A stretch of 64,000 nucleotides of DNA from Polyangiaceae bacterium (GTDB lineage: Bacteria > Myxococcota_A > Polyangia > Polyangiales > Polyangiaceae), in assembly GCA_020633235.1 (NCBI GenBank), contig JACKEA010000005.1, positions 620,001 through 684,000 of the forward strand. The letters are read 5' to 3'. Below are positions 26,529-37,158 of the stretch, in pieces (position 1 is the stretch's first letter; each line of letters opens with the position of its first letter). The position numbers and the translations under genes were made by a program. The notes under the pieces are model-generated. The model ran no database searches. It was not told the origin of the DNA and was given only the letters and a program-made list of their open reading frames with translations.

Positions 26529-29500
26529 TCACAGCGTGACGAGCTTGCCGTCGCGCCAGCCGACCTTCACGGGCTTGCCGTCGATGGGCAGTGTTACGTC
26601 GGTGCTCACCAACGTGGGCGGCGTGGCGGGATTGCCGTCCATGGCGAGCGCGCGGATGCGCACCGGCGTGGCGCGGGTCGGTGCCAGCGCTTCGGGGCGC
26701 GACAGCTCGAGGCGAACGGCGCCGGTGCCGGACGGATCGAAACTCAGGGCGTAGACGCCAATGCCTTCGGCGGCGACGTCCGGCGGGGTGGACGCGCCCT
26801 CCTTGCCGGCATCCCGCACGACCTCCGTGCTGAGGCGCACGGTCGCTGCCGGCGCGAACACCAGCACCGACACTCCGCGGGTGGGGCGCGCCACTTCGAG
26901 GGCGGCCGCCGTCAGGCGTGCGGCGTCCTCCTTGCTGGTCTTCGGGTTACCTCGCGCCTCCGCCAGCAGCACGGACGAGAGCAAGCTCGACAGCTCGGCG
27001 AGCTTTTCGTTACCGGCTCGACCGCCGGTCTGCGCCACCCGCGAGAGCAGCCGCCGCGCGATGTCGAGTCGGCCCGCCCCGGCGTGCGCGAGGGCCAGAC
27101 GCACCAGAGCGCCCGGATCGTCCGGCATGATCTGGTCGAGGGCGGCGTAGGCCGCGGCGGCGTCGTCGAACCAGCCTTCGTTGCGCAAGCGATCCCCGAG
27201 GAACGCGCGAGCCCAGGGGTCCGATGGAGCCCGCTCGGTGAGCTCGCCGAAGGTGCGGCGCGCCTCGAGCTCCGATCCGATGCGCCGCAGGATGCTGGCG
27301 GCGTCGGCCAGGAGCTCCGCGTCCGCAAAGGGATCCACGCGGATTTGGCGGATCTCCGCCGTGAGCTCGTCCTTCTTGCCCAGTGCTTCGAGCAGCGCGA
27401 GCATTCGGCGTCGGAGCCCCGCATCGTGCGGTGCGAGCGACAGAAAGCGTCGCACGACGGCGAGCCGCCCGGCGTCGTTGGACTCGGCGCGATAGCGCTT
27501 CTTGAAGGTGGCGATGGGATAGCGCTCGTCCCCGAGGAGCTCGCGGCGCACGGCGTCGAGCTCCTCCGGGCTCGCCGCCCGGCGCACGGCCTCGCGGCGC
27601 AAGAAGCGTGCAGCTTCGGCCTCGCCCGCCTTTTCCAGATCGCGGGCCACGCCCACGCGAGCGACGCCGCCGGTAGTGGTGGAGAGCACCAGCTCGAGCA
27701 ACGCGCGTTCCGCCGACCAGTTCGACAGCTCGCAGCTCTTGCGTGCCTCCAAGAAGGTGGGCGACGGACCCTGGCGGCTGAGCCGTTCGCGCCAGATCCC
27801 CCGCCGCAGGGGCAGCGGCAGCCGGGAGGTAGCGGAGCACTTCACGCGCTGCCCGCCGGCGCGCGGGGGAGGCAGCTCGATGTCGCGATCGACCTTGATG
27901 CGGACCTGGATGCCGAGCTTCGGGTACGAAAGCCCGCCGACGACGACCTCCACGCAGCGATTGAGCGCGGCGTCGTCGGCCTCCGACGAGGTGCCACGCA
28001 CCCGCACGTCGCTCGCCGTGCCGTCGCCATCGAGGCCGAAGCTCACGGCCAGGTGCCCCGCGAGCTCGGGGCGCAGCGCGGCGCGGGAGTCGCGACAGGC
28101 GCGAATGCTGCCGGACGCGGAGTCGAGCACCCGTACGGCAGCGGCACCGAGGGCGTGCTCCAAGGTCACTGCGTCGGTGTCGGTGTCGGGGATCTCCGCC
28201 GGAACGTTGCTCAGGGCTCCCAGCCGCTGGCTCGGCGTCAAGAAGGCGGACTCGCCTCCCAGATCGAGCAGTCGCGTCTCGAAGCTGCTGGCGACGTAGG
28301 GGCCGGAGCCGATGCGGAGACCAGTCCACGGCGTGATCAGCCCGGCCTCGAAGGCCACGTCGGTGGCGGCTTCTCGGCCTTTGCCGGTGAGCATCACTTC
28401 TTCCACGCGCGCGGCGGCCCAACGGCGCCGCGCGTCGCCTTCGTCTGGCGCCGTGCGCAAGGACAACAGGCGGCGGTCTTCGTGGCTGCCGGCGGCGTCT
28501 CGCCAGCGCACCACCACTGCGCTCGGCATGCGCTCGCGCACGCGACCGACCGCCGTCACGGTGGTGCCGGCAACGGCCGCGCGGGCCGTGCGCGGGTAGA
28601 CCATTTCGACCTCGGGCCCGAGATCGAGCTCGAGGTTTGCGACCGTGGGCCGCAGGGCTTCGCTCACCAGCGTGGCGGCGGCGCCGGCAGCCTCTCCTTG
28701 ATCCACGATCTCGAGGAGCGGCCCCGCGCCACGCGTGAGCGCGGCGAAGGCGGCGCGGTTCGACAATGGCCCCACCGCCGCTGCGGCCAGGCGAGGCACG
28801 CCGCCGCTGCGGCGCGACAGCCGGGCCTCGATGGCTTCCACCGTGGGGTCGCCCAGCGTGGGCCAACCATCGCCGACGTAGACGACGATGCCACTGGGGG
28901 CGTCGGCGGGTAGTGCGTCGGCCCCGGCCTCGAGAGCGCGACCGATGTCCGTCGCGCCCCCGGGCTGCAACTTGTCCAGCGCCTCGCGCACGGCCTTCTT
29001 GCGCGCGGCGTCCACCGGACCGAGATCCTTCGGGCCCACCGGCCGCGCGGTCTGATCTGCGGCGAGCACCATCGCGCGGTCCTTGGGCCCGAGGGCATCG
29101 AGCACGGCGTTCACGAAGGCGCGCGACACCTCCAAGAGCGCCGGTTCCGCGCTGCCGGAGGTGTCCACCACGAGCACCACCGTCGCCCCCGCGCCTGGGG
29201 CCGCCGCCGGCGCTTCGGTTCGAACGACCACGGTCTTCGCGTCGTCGTCCTTCTCCGCCTTGGCCACGTAGGAACGCGCGTCGGACTCGAAGTCGGGGAT
29301 CTCGACGTCGACCACGAGATCCGCCGAGGGCCGGAAGTCCGGCCGGCGAAGCTCCACCACGTCACCCTTCGGTGTGGCACCGTAGCCTGCCGCGATGGAC
29401 TTGGGACGCGACGCGCTGGCGTCGACGTGGGCCGAGAACTCGCCGATGAGCGGCGGATCCGCCGCGGCCGCGAGGGGGTAGCGGTACTGGACGGTCAGCT

Positions 29501-30515
29501 TCCCGTTCGCCTTTTTGGGCGCCAGCCACTCGGTGTATTCGATCTCCACGATGGTGGTGGCGCCGCTCGGGACTCCGGGCAGGTTGCCGCGCAGCCACCC
29601 GTCACCGGCCCACTCCAGCACCGCCGCCACGGGGCGGAGCTCCACCTGCTTGCGCTCGGCCAGCGCGATCTTCGCCTCCGCCATGCGGTCGCCGCTCCCC
29701 CAGGCGAAGCGCGAGACGATGGCGCCCGGCGGCAGCGCAATGCGGTAGTCGCCGTCGACGGAGCTCGAACCACCGTTGAAGTAGACCGTGCGGAGCACGG
29801 TGTGGGCCACTTCGCCGTCGATGGTAGCCGTCACGTCGTGAGCGCGAATGGTGAGCGGCGAGCCGGGATCTCCCGCGGGCGCTCCCGGGATGCGCCCCCA
29901 GAGCTCACCCACCGCACGGCGCGGCGTTCCGTTCACGCCCCAAGGGGAAGCGAGCCCACCGGTCCAGTCGTCGAAGGTCTTTGCCGGTGCCACTTCCACG
30001 GCGGACGCGGTGAGCGTGGCGCTCTCGCCGGCGTGCACCTTGTGCTCCTTGCCGCCCGCGGTGATGACGATCTCTTCGTTGGCGGAGTACAGGTGTGCCG
30101 TCGCGCCGTCGAGGTCCACGCCGCAGTTGGCGCCGCTGAGGACCGCCTTCGCCTCCAAGATGGACAGCTCCGTGCGGGCGTCCTCGGCAGCCACTACGAA
30201 GGAGCGGCCCCGGGTCAGGGCCAGACCCTTCTCCGTGATTCGGATCTCCGAGTCGCGGTCCAAAACGGCGGTGGTCCCGTCGTCGAGCCGAAGCCGTGCG
30301 CGACCGTCGGCGTCGGTGACCACGGTGGAGCCGACGGACAGCCGGCGTGAGCCCACGGTAGCGTTGTCGGACACCAACACCCCGGAGTGGACCACCTCGA
30401 GATCCGCCACTGTGGGAGGCAGCGCGCGCGCCGTGGCGCGACCGAGCCACCAGATGCCGCCGGCGGCCAAGGCGACCACGACGAGAGCGGCCAGAGCCTT
30501 CAGCGCCTTAGTCAC
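26529..30515 (-). CDS. Large FecR-VIT-vWA-helical-repeat envelope protein
   Basis: 1328 residues, GTG start preceded by GGAGGTGA, a near-perfect ribosome site. An N-terminal membrane anchor (about 7-26) is followed by a FecR-like beta domain (40-180) with repeated GRARLRLDDGTT-type strands. A VIT domain (about 220-350) and a vWA domain from about 440 follow, with metal-site DTSGS in VVLVVDTSGSAEP. An AgmX-like segment (about 800-885: LSYPKLGIQVRIKVDRDIEL) precedes helical TPR-like repeats (about 900-1190) and a beta-rich tail. It overlaps the next gene by eight bases and shares its plan. Protein-protein scaffolding in the periplasm is inferred. Confidence 0.82.
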   Translation of the reverse strand: MTKALKALAALVVVALAAGGIWWLGRATARALPPTVADLEVVHSGVLVSDNATVGSRRLSVGSTVVTDADGRARLRLDDGTTAVLDRDSEIRITEKGLALTRGRSFVVAAEDARTELSILEAKAVLSGANCGVDLDGATAHLYSANEEIVITAGGKEHKVHAGESATLTASAVEVAPAKTFDDWTGGLASPWGVNGTPRRAVGELWGRIPGAPAGDPGSPLTIRAHDVTATIDGEVAHTVLRTVYFNGGSSSVDGDYRIALPPGAIVSRFAWGSGDRMAEAKIALAERKQVELRPVAAVLEWAGDGWLRGNLPGVPSGATTIVEIEYTEWLAPKKANGKLTVQYRYPLAAAADPPLIGEFSAHVDASASRPKSIAAGYGATPKGDVVELRRPDFRPSADLVVDVEIPDFESDARSYVAKAEKDDDAKTVVVRTEAPAAAPGAGATVVLVVDTSGSAEPALLEVSRAFVNAVLDALGPKDRAMVLAADQTARPVGPKDLGPVDAARKKAVREALDKLQPGGATDIGRALEAGADALPADAPSGIVVYVGDGWPTLGDPTVEAIEARLSRRSGGVPRLAAAAVGPLSNRAAFAALTRGAGPLLEIVDQGEAAGAAATLVSEALRPTVANLELDLGPEVEMVYPRTARAAVAGTTVTAVGRVRERMPSAVVVRWRDAAGSHEDRRLLSLRTAPDEGDARRRWAAARVEEVMLTGKGREAATDVAFEAGLITPWTGLRIGSGPYVASSFETRLLDLGGESAFLTPSQRLGALSNVPAEIPDTDTDAVTLEHALGAAAVRVLDSASGSIRACRDSRAALRPELAGHLAVSFGLDGDGTASDVRVRGTSSEADDAALNRCVEVVVGGLSYPKLGIQVRIKVDRDIELPPPRAGGQRVKCSATSRLPLPLRRGIWRERLSRQGPSPTFLEARKSCELSNWSAERALLELVLSTTTGGVARVGVARDLEKAGEAEAARFLRREAVRRAASPEELDAVRRELLGDERYPIATFKKRYRAESNDAGRLAVVRRFLSLAPHDAGLRRRMLALLEALGKKDELTAEIRQIRVDPFADAELLADAASILRRIGSELEARRTFGELTERAPSDPWARAFLGDRLRNEGWFDDAAAAYAALDQIMPDDPGALVRLALAHAGAGRLDIARRLLSRVAQTGGRAGNEKLAELSSLLSSVLLAEARGNPKTSKEDAARLTAAALEVARPTRGVSVLVFAPAATVRLSTEVVRDAGKEGASTPPDVAAEGIGVYALSFDPSGTGAVRLELSRPEALAPTRATPVRIRALAMDGNPATPPTLVSTDVTLPIDGKPVKVGWRDGKLVTL

Positions 30516-33500
30516 GGGTCACCTCCCCGCCGTTCACGCTGAGCTTGATCGAAGCCGGCCCCCCGCGCTCGAAGCGCACCGGCATGCGCACGATCTTCTC
30601 GTTCTTGCCGAGCTCGTCGAAGACCACCGTGAGCGTGGCTTCGGCTCCGAGGCGAGCCGCACGTTCGAGCTCGTCCGGCTCCACCCGGATCTCGAGGCGA
30701 GATCGCCTGCCCTTGGGCAGTCGGACCTGTGAGATGCCCAAGGCCACGTCCCCTTCCGGCGCGGGCATCGGGGAGCCGAGGGCGTCGCTCCACAGCGTGG
30801 GGTGCAGCTCCGGATGCGCCCAAGTGAGACTCACGCGCACCATGCTTCCTGGATTGGAGCGATCGTCGGACAACACCCTCGTCGCCCGGGCGACGAGCGC
30901 CGCGAGCTCCTTGTCGCGATGGGCCTTCTTCGCGCTGAGCCGGCCCCACGCCAGGTAGGTGGCGGACAGCGCGTGCGCCACGCTCGCGGGACTCTGACCC
31001 GAACCCGGCGTCGGCGGACCGGACTCGGCGGTCTTCTCGATCCAGCGGATCGACGCCTCTAGCTGACCCTGCCCTTCCGCGGCCGCGCCCAGCAAGAGCT
31101 GCACGGCGGGATCTTCCGGTGAGAGCTGCGCCAGCGTTTGATACTGGCGTTCCGCCTCGGCGTACCAGCCATGGGCGCGGAGCAAGTCACCGAGGCGCCG
31201 CCGCGCGACCGGGTCGTCCGGAGCGAACTCCACGATCTCGCCGAAGGCGCGCCGCGCCGCGCGGGTGTCCTGGGCCTTGTCGCTCGCGTTCTTGTCGCTG
31301 GCGGCGAGCCGGAGATACAGCTCGCCGATGGCCGTGCGCACGTGGGCGTCGAGGTCCGGCCGCGCGCGCAGACGTTCGGCGAGGTCTCGGGCACCCCCGC
31401 GATCGTCGGCGTCTTCGAGGGCGTCCATCAGCGCCAGCGCCACGGCAAAGTCATCGGGCCACTCGCTCCACAGAGCACGGAGCTTGTCGACTCGCGCGCC
31501 GGGAGTCTTCGCGTCCTTGATGTACTTGGCGAGCAGACCGGGATCCATCGCCTTGAGGCCCAGCGCCTGGTGCAGCTCACGCATCTCCGCGGCCTTCTTC
31601 ACCCGCGCCACGAGCCCGCGGTAGAGCACGTCGGCCGCGCTCTTGTCGTCGAACATGATGCGCCAGAGCTGCACGCGCTGAGTCACCGAAGGCAGCGCGT
31701 CCAGCAGCAGTGAGAGTAGCCGGCGCCGCTCGCGCCAAGTCGGTGCTTCGCAATCGCGGAGCGCGTCGCGATACACGTTGGCGACGCCGCCGGGGTTGCC
31801 CGAAACCCGCGCCAAGCGCTCCCGCCACAGGGCGATGCGCTCGAACAACGGGACCTGCGCCGCCCGGCTGCAGCCCAGCGCGATGCGCGGCAGGCCGTCC
31901 ACCTTCACGGTGACCGAGCTCGTCGGCCGGGCCTCGCTGTCCCCCGGAGAGAACATGATGGGGTAAGCCACCACCACGCTGCCCCCTTCGGGCTGGGGGA
32001 ACGACAGACCGCTCATGGCGTTGACGACGCACGACACCACCGAGGCATCGGGGATGTCGGAGCCGCCATTCTGGGCCCCCGCGACTTCGCCGGAGGCGTT
32101 GATGGTGAAGCGGGTGGTGACGCGACCCTCGAGGTTCGGATTCTGCGTCAGGCCCTGCTCGTAACACAGCCGGAAGCGTCCGAAGTTCTGCCGCACGATG
32201 CGCTGAATCACTTCCGGCGGCAGCCGGCCCGTCACGTTGACCGCGCCCATGCGCACCCGCGGTGCGGCGGACGCGTGACTGCCGCCGAGGCGACCATGCC
32301 CGCTGCCGAAACCCTGACCGGTGCCGGTGCCGGCGCCGTGCCCCAAGGTGCCGATGTCGCCGAGACCGATGCCGTCACCGCGACCGCCGCCACCGGAGCC
32401 AATCTTGGCGAGGCCGAGGCCACCCGCGCCGAACGCGTCGCCGATTTGCGTTTGTGCGGGCGCCGCCGATGCCGCCGGGGGGGGCGCCAGCTCCTTGTCG
32501 GCCTGCGGGATGTCGTTCCCCCACATGTTGCCGCTGGCCTTCTCTTCGGCGGGCGGGCCTCCCTTGGCCGAATCCCGTCCCCACGCCGTCGTGGGCGCGG
32601 CGGCGGGGGCCTCCGGTTCGCCACCGGCCCCGCTGTTCAGCACGCCGATCATGCCGAACTCTTGGGCCTCGTCCAGCGCCTGCTTTCGCGCCACGTGCGG
32701 GTCCGAGTTGTCCGAGGGGCCGCGTACTGCGTAGCGGCGGTTGGTCAGACTGGACGTCGGACGTCCCATGGATCCCTCTTCGCCCTTGGCGCGAGTGCCG
32801 GTCCCGCCTTCCTTGTTGTCGGCGACCTCTTCGGTCTCTACCTCCTCGAGGTCCAGCTCGCGGCGTCGGGAGCGCTCCTCTTCCTCGATCTCCCGCGTCG
32901 TCGGCACGTACAGCGAGGTCACCGGCGTGATGATCCCGTAGCGAGACCCGAGATCCACGAGCGCCGCGCGGCCGGCTCCGTCGTCGAGCAGCTCCCCGAG
33001 ACGTTGCTCCGCCCATCGTCGTCGCAGGTCTCCGTGGTCGACGAGATCCACGCTGGTGAGGCCCACGGGCTTGTCGCCCGCGGGACCGTGCAGGGTGAGT
33101 CGGTCGGGCAGCTTGCTCTTGTCTGTCCGGCCCACCACCAGCACCGTTTCGTCGCTCACCAGGGCGTCCGGATCCCGGGGATAGACGCGCTCCACGTTGG
33201 GACCGAGATCCACCGCCGTGGACAACAGCGCGGGGCGCTCCGCCATCTCCAGCAGAGCGAGGGCTTCTCGCGCCGCCGCATAGCCGCTGTCGATACGGGC
33301 GGCGAAACCACCTGCCGAGAGGCCCGCCAAGACTCCCATTTCGACATCCGCGCCCACGCCCAGAGCGAACAGCCGAACCGGCCGCGGCAGCTTCGTCAGG
33401 CGCTTCTTGAGCTCGTTCAACGTGAGCTCGCCGACGGTGGCGTGGCCGTCGCCGATGTAGACGACGGCGCCCCGGCGCTTGGGATCGAGGGACGCTTGGG

Positions 33501-35196
33501 CCCGGGTCAGCATGGAGCCGAGATCCGTGGCACCGCCGCGATTGAGCGTAGAGAGTCCCGTCAGGATCTTGCGGCGGGCGCCATCGTCGATGGTGGCGAG
33601 GCTCTGCATGCCCTCCACCACCGGCCGGAGCTCCTCGGCACCCGCCCAGACCACTGCGCGATCGTCGTCCCCGAGATGGGCCAAGAGTGCTCCCGTCGCC
33701 GCCCGCGCGAGCTCCATGGCGGCCGGCTCGTTGGCGGCAGAAGCATCCACCACGATGGCCAGATCCATGCCGCCTTCCGGCTGGGGCACGTCCCGCGCCC
33801 GGACCGGAACCAGCAGGTAGTCCGCCTGGCCCAGGGAGCTCTTGCGCGCTTCGGCCCGTTCCGAAATCGGCAAGACTTCCAGATCCGGCGAGTGCTTGGC
33901 GCGATACGCGACGAGGTCCTTCTGACCATCGTCGAACAGCTCCACCGTGAAGTCCGCCCGCGGCACGAAGTCGTGCTCCCGCACGATGATCTGACTGCCC
34001 TTGCGCACGCCCGTCATCCCGGTGCGAACCTCCTTGGCCCGCGCCTTGGTCAGGTTCACGTCGATGCTGAGCTCCTCCACGTGAGGGAGCGAAGCCTCCG
34101 CACCTTCTGCGGCCATCGGGTAGACGTAGGTGCGTCGTTCCGCCTGCTTGCCGGTGCGCCCGAGGAACTCCGTGTAGCGCACCACGACTCGACGCGTCTC
34201 TCCCGGACCAATGGGATAGAGCCGCGCCCGATACTCCCCGGGCGCCTCCCACTCGAGGAGCGCGGGATCCTCCGTGGAGCCCACGTACACGTTCTGTTGG
34301 TACTGCGCTGCGGCCGCCGCGCGCTCTTTGACCCTGCCCCAGGAAAGCCGGCCGCCGCGGTCCACACCGAAGCGGGACAAGCTGGCCGAGGGCGGTGAAC
34401 GAAAGCGATAGATGCCCTCCACCGTCTCGGAGCTCGAGTTGAAGAAGCGCTGGTCGACCTCCGTCAGCGCGAAGTCGCCGTCGATCGTCACGTGCACGTC
34501 GAGGCGCTGAATCGCCAGGGGGAATCGCGCGGTGCCCGTGCTTCCCGGAGTCCGCCCACCGACGGTCCCGATGCCGAAGGGCGCAGGCTCCGCCAGGCGA
34601 TCCGTGGTGGCCAAGCCGCCGGTCCAGTCCTCCCATACGAGCTCGGGAGCGACCTTGGCGGCGCTTCCCTTCTGCAAGGTCAAGCGCTCTCCGGGACGCG
34701 CGCGGGTGTCGCCTTCGGCGCGCACCTCGCCGCTGAGCACGTACGCGGAGGTGCTGTCGCCGACCTCGATGCTGCTCCGCACCTTGGACAGGTGCAATGC
34801 CCCCGCCGGCGTGGTCAGCTCGGCGCGACCAGGAGCATCGACGAACACCCGGCCCGAATCGATCTTGATGGAATCGGAGTAGAGCGTGAGCGCCGCCGGT
34901 CCGTGGATCAGGAAGGTGGCGCCGCCGTCGCGGCGGAGCCAGGCGAGACCGGTCTTCTCCAGCCGCACCTGCTCGCCGTCCACCATGCGCTCGCGCGCAT
35001 AGGGCGGGCGCTCGTCCCCGCCCGGCGGCGTGACGAGCACTCCGTGCCGGACGGTGCGGAGCTCCGCCCAGGTCAGGCTCCGGGGTGCGAGGCGCCGCTC
35101 GCCCTGGTCACAGCCAGACGCGAGCAGCACGAAGAAGAGCAGCGGGACCAGGCCGAACCACCCCCAGGCTCGGCCGACGACGTGTTCGCTTTTCAT
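30508..35196 (-). CDS. Very large FecR-VIT-vWA-AgmX-TPR lipoprotein
   Basis: 1562 residues from the ATG at 35196 (AAAGG six bases ahead), starting a lipoprotein-like signal ending LLASGC. Domain order: FecR-like (about 45-190), VIT (220-350), vWA from about 470 (LAIVVDASAANEP, where the usual DxSxS is DASAA, so metal binding may be weakened), and an Arg/Glu-rich stretch. A Gly-rich linker (about 920-980) leads to an AgmX/PglI-type C-terminal domain (RQNFGRFRLCYEQGL, GLSFPQPEGG) and TPR-like repeats to about 1480. It is co-transcribed with the smaller homologue downstream. Role unknown. Similar AgmX domains are linked to gliding motility in myxobacteria. Confidence 0.82.
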   Translation of the reverse strand: MKSEHVVGRAWGWFGLVPLLFFVLLASGCDQGERRLAPRSLTWAELRTVRHGVLVTPPGGDERPPYARERMVDGEQVRLEKTGLAWLRRDGGATFLIHGPAALTLYSDSIKIDSGRVFVDAPGRAELTTPAGALHLSKVRSSIEVGDSTSAYVLSGEVRAEGDTRARPGERLTLQKGSAAKVAPELVWEDWTGGLATTDRLAEPAPFGIGTVGGRTPGSTGTARFPLAIQRLDVHVTIDGDFALTEVDQRFFNSSSETVEGIYRFRSPPSASLSRFGVDRGGRLSWGRVKERAAAAAQYQQNVYVGSTEDPALLEWEAPGEYRARLYPIGPGETRRVVVRYTEFLGRTGKQAERRTYVYPMAAEGAEASLPHVEELSIDVNLTKARAKEVRTGMTGVRKGSQIIVREHDFVPRADFTVELFDDGQKDLVAYRAKHSPDLEVLPISERAEARKSSLGQADYLLVPVRARDVPQPEGGMDLAIVVDASAANEPAAMELARAATGALLAHLGDDDRAVVWAGAEELRPVVEGMQSLATIDDGARRKILTGLSTLNRGGATDLGSMLTRAQASLDPKRRGAVVYIGDGHATVGELTLNELKKRLTKLPRPVRLFALGVGADVEMGVLAGLSAGGFAARIDSGYAAAREALALLEMAERPALLSTAVDLGPNVERVYPRDPDALVSDETVLVVGRTDKSKLPDRLTLHGPAGDKPVGLTSVDLVDHGDLRRRWAEQRLGELLDDGAGRAALVDLGSRYGIITPVTSLYVPTTREIEEEERSRRRELDLEEVETEEVADNKEGGTGTRAKGEEGSMGRPTSSLTNRRYAVRGPSDNSDPHVARKQALDEAQEFGMIGVLNSGAGGEPEAPAAAPTTAWGRDSAKGGPPAEEKASGNMWGNDIPQADKELAPPPAASAAPAQTQIGDAFGAGGLGLAKIGSGGGGRGDGIGLGDIGTLGHGAGTGTGQGFGSGHGRLGGSHASAAPRVRMGAVNVTGRLPPEVIQRIVRQNFGRFRLCYEQGLTQNPNLEGRVTTRFTINASGEVAGAQNGGSDIPDASVVSCVVNAMSGLSFPQPEGGSVVVAYPIMFSPGDSEARPTSSVTVKVDGLPRIALGCSRAAQVPLFERIALWRERLARVSGNPGGVANVYRDALRDCEAPTWRERRRLLSLLLDALPSVTQRVQLWRIMFDDKSAADVLYRGLVARVKKAAEMRELHQALGLKAMDPGLLAKYIKDAKTPGARVDKLRALWSEWPDDFAVALALMDALEDADDRGGARDLAERLRARPDLDAHVRTAIGELYLRLAASDKNASDKAQDTRAARRAFGEIVEFAPDDPVARRRLGDLLRAHGWYAEAERQYQTLAQLSPEDPAVQLLLGAAAEGQGQLEASIRWIEKTAESGPPTPGSGQSPASVAHALSATYLAWGRLSAKKAHRDKELAALVARATRVLSDDRSNPGSMVRVSLTWAHPELHPTLWSDALGSPMPAPEGDVALGISQVRLPKGRRSRLEIRVEPDELERAARLGAEATLTVVFDELGKNEKIVRMPVRFERGGPASIKLSVNGGEVTRD

Positions 35197-35284
35197 CGGA
35201 CCTTTCGCGGGACAGACCCCCTGTGCCGCGAGAAGTTCCATACCGGGCGGACCCCGCCGCGTAAACGGGCCCGGCGGAGCCCCA

Positions 35285-37126
35285 CTATTCGTGGATGTAG
35301 ACGGGGGTTCCCTCGCCCATGTCCGAGCCGATGTTGATGCCGTGCCAGCCCTCTGGGACCGGAGGGTCGGTCCACATAAAGACGATACGAGCGTCGATCG
35401 GGGCCAGGTTCACGCAGCCGTGGCTGCGGGGAATGCCGAACACGTCGTGCCAGTAGGCGCCGTGGATGGCGTATCCCGAAGCAAAATATTGGATCCAGGG
35501 GACGTCTCGCAGCTCGAACCCCGACGCGCCGCGGCGCATGGTCACGCCGTACTCCGGGTGGCGGCCCTTGTTGATGTTGGCCAAGCGGCGCTGGTCCTCG
35601 TCGCTCAGCTTGGTGCCGTCCTTCTCCGCCTGCTTCAAGCGATCGATGGTGTCCCGGGCGGAGGCCGACAGCGCGTGGTGGGTGTTCGCCCGGGTGCCGC
35701 CCGCCACGCTCGAGTTCTCTTCCGAGTCCATCGCCGCGGCGATGTGCTTGCTCTGCAATCGGAACTTGCCCATCGGCGTGGCGAGCTTCTCTTTCGGATC
35801 CCCGAAGCGATCTCGACCCGTGGACACCAGCGTCGCATACCAGGCCTTCTTGCCTTCGTAGAGCACCAGGGTCTGCTGTCGGATCGAGATGTCGATCCAC
35901 TTCTCGCCCTTGTCCGCCCATTCCGGCCACTCCGGGGGCGGCGCCACGATGCCGAGGTCCGTGGCTTGGAGCCAGACGGTCTTGTCCCGCTTGGTCTGGT
36001 AAAAGCGCTTGCCGTCCTTGATGCGAGCATGGCCGCTGAGCGGCACGATCGCGCGACGCGGCACCGCGTCCGCGGGACGCGCTTCGTCCCGCCCCTTGAT
36101 CAGTCGATAGGTCGTCACGTCGCGCTTGAGGACCCAGGCGAAGGGAATGGGGAACTCGTCCGAAAGCTCCACCCCGTGGAAGGGCGAACCGGTGTCCGGC
36201 TTGACCTTGGTGGTCGGGATCAGCCGCAAATCCACGGTGATCGCGAAGCGGCGCTCCAAGTCCTCGCTCTTCGTGTCGAAGGCTCCCACGAAGGAAAGTC
36301 CGGTCTTGCGCCGTACGCGGTCGGCGAACACGGCGTAGTCCGGAACCTCGAAACCGGAAACGTTGGGGATCGTGCGCTTGCCACCTTCCAGCCAGAACGG
36401 CGGCCGCTCCTCCGGATCCGTCGCGCCGAACAGCTCCGCGCGGGTGAGCTGAGTGGAGAGCTTGAAACCCTTTGCGTTCTCTAGCCCCGGCCGCGCGATG
36501 CCACGAGCGTCCAGAGGCACGTCGTTGGCGCCGAGATCCACGCGCTGCACTTCGTCCTTGTGGTCGTTGAACCACTGGATGTGCTCCTCGAGCTTGAACT
36601 CGCTACGTACCTGCTCCTCCTTGGTCGGGATGCGCAGGTACTGCGGCGCCGTCGCCCGCACGAAGCCGTAGTGGTAGGGCATCGGCTTCGAGATGTCCGG
36701 TCTCACGCTGGCGGCCCGCACCAGCGGATCGTCGACGTCCGTCGTGGCTTCGTCGGTGCAGACGTAGCCCATGGGGTACACGTGGTACCACTTGCCCTTG
36801 CAGCCCTTGCCGTCGACGGGATCCGCGTCACGTCGCACGATGCCCCCGAGCCGGATGTAGCCCAGGCGGCGGGAATCCACGTTCGCGAGCTTGTACACCG
36901 TGGCGGCGATCACCGTGGCGGCGAGCTTCGGAGAGTTCGTCGGCGCTTTGGTGTCGAGCTCGCCGTGATCGACCTTGATGCTCGAGATCGGTGCCGGCTC
37001 CGCGCTCGCGATGGCGGCGGCGGCAGACGCGCTGGGCGCGCCGCCGGCCGAGTCCTTGCCCTTGCCCTTGCACCCGACGCCGGTGGCGGCGGCGAGGGCG
37101 ACCACACCGATGCTCTTCCACTGCAC
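35285..37126 (-). CDS. L,D-transpeptidase (YkuD domain) lipoprotein
   Basis: 613 residues. The lipoprotein signal ends ATGVGC, with a Lys/Ser/Ala-rich linker after it. A long middle region of SH3-like and unassigned beta character precedes the YkuD domain (about 410-605). The catalytic motif is complete: GYAIHGAYWHDVFG, then PRSHGCVNL with Cys near residue 569. Such enzymes form 3-3 crosslinks in peptidoglycan or attach proteins to it. It lies 32 bases after the VanW gene and 88 bases before the VIT pair, suggesting an envelope-remodelling group. Confidence 0.9.
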   Translation of the reverse strand: MQWKSIGVVALAAATGVGCKGKGKDSAGGAPSASAAAAIASAEPAPISSIKVDHGELDTKAPTNSPKLAATVIAATVYKLANVDSRRLGYIRLGGIVRRDADPVDGKGCKGKWYHVYPMGYVCTDEATTDVDDPLVRAASVRPDISKPMPYHYGFVRATAPQYLRIPTKEEQVRSEFKLEEHIQWFNDHKDEVQRVDLGANDVPLDARGIARPGLENAKGFKLSTQLTRAELFGATDPEERPPFWLEGGKRTIPNVSGFEVPDYAVFADRVRRKTGLSFVGAFDTKSEDLERRFAITVDLRLIPTTKVKPDTGSPFHGVELSDEFPIPFAWVLKRDVTTYRLIKGRDEARPADAVPRRAIVPLSGHARIKDGKRFYQTKRDKTVWLQATDLGIVAPPPEWPEWADKGEKWIDISIRQQTLVLYEGKKAWYATLVSTGRDRFGDPKEKLATPMGKFRLQSKHIAAAMDSEENSSVAGGTRANTHHALSASARDTIDRLKQAEKDGTKLSDEDQRRLANINKGRHPEYGVTMRRGASGFELRDVPWIQYFASGYAIHGAYWHDVFGIPRSHGCVNLAPIDARIVFMWTDPPVPEGWHGINIGSDMGEGTPVYIHE

Positions 37127-37158
37127 GGCGGCTGGATCTACCCGCTGGACGCCTCAGG

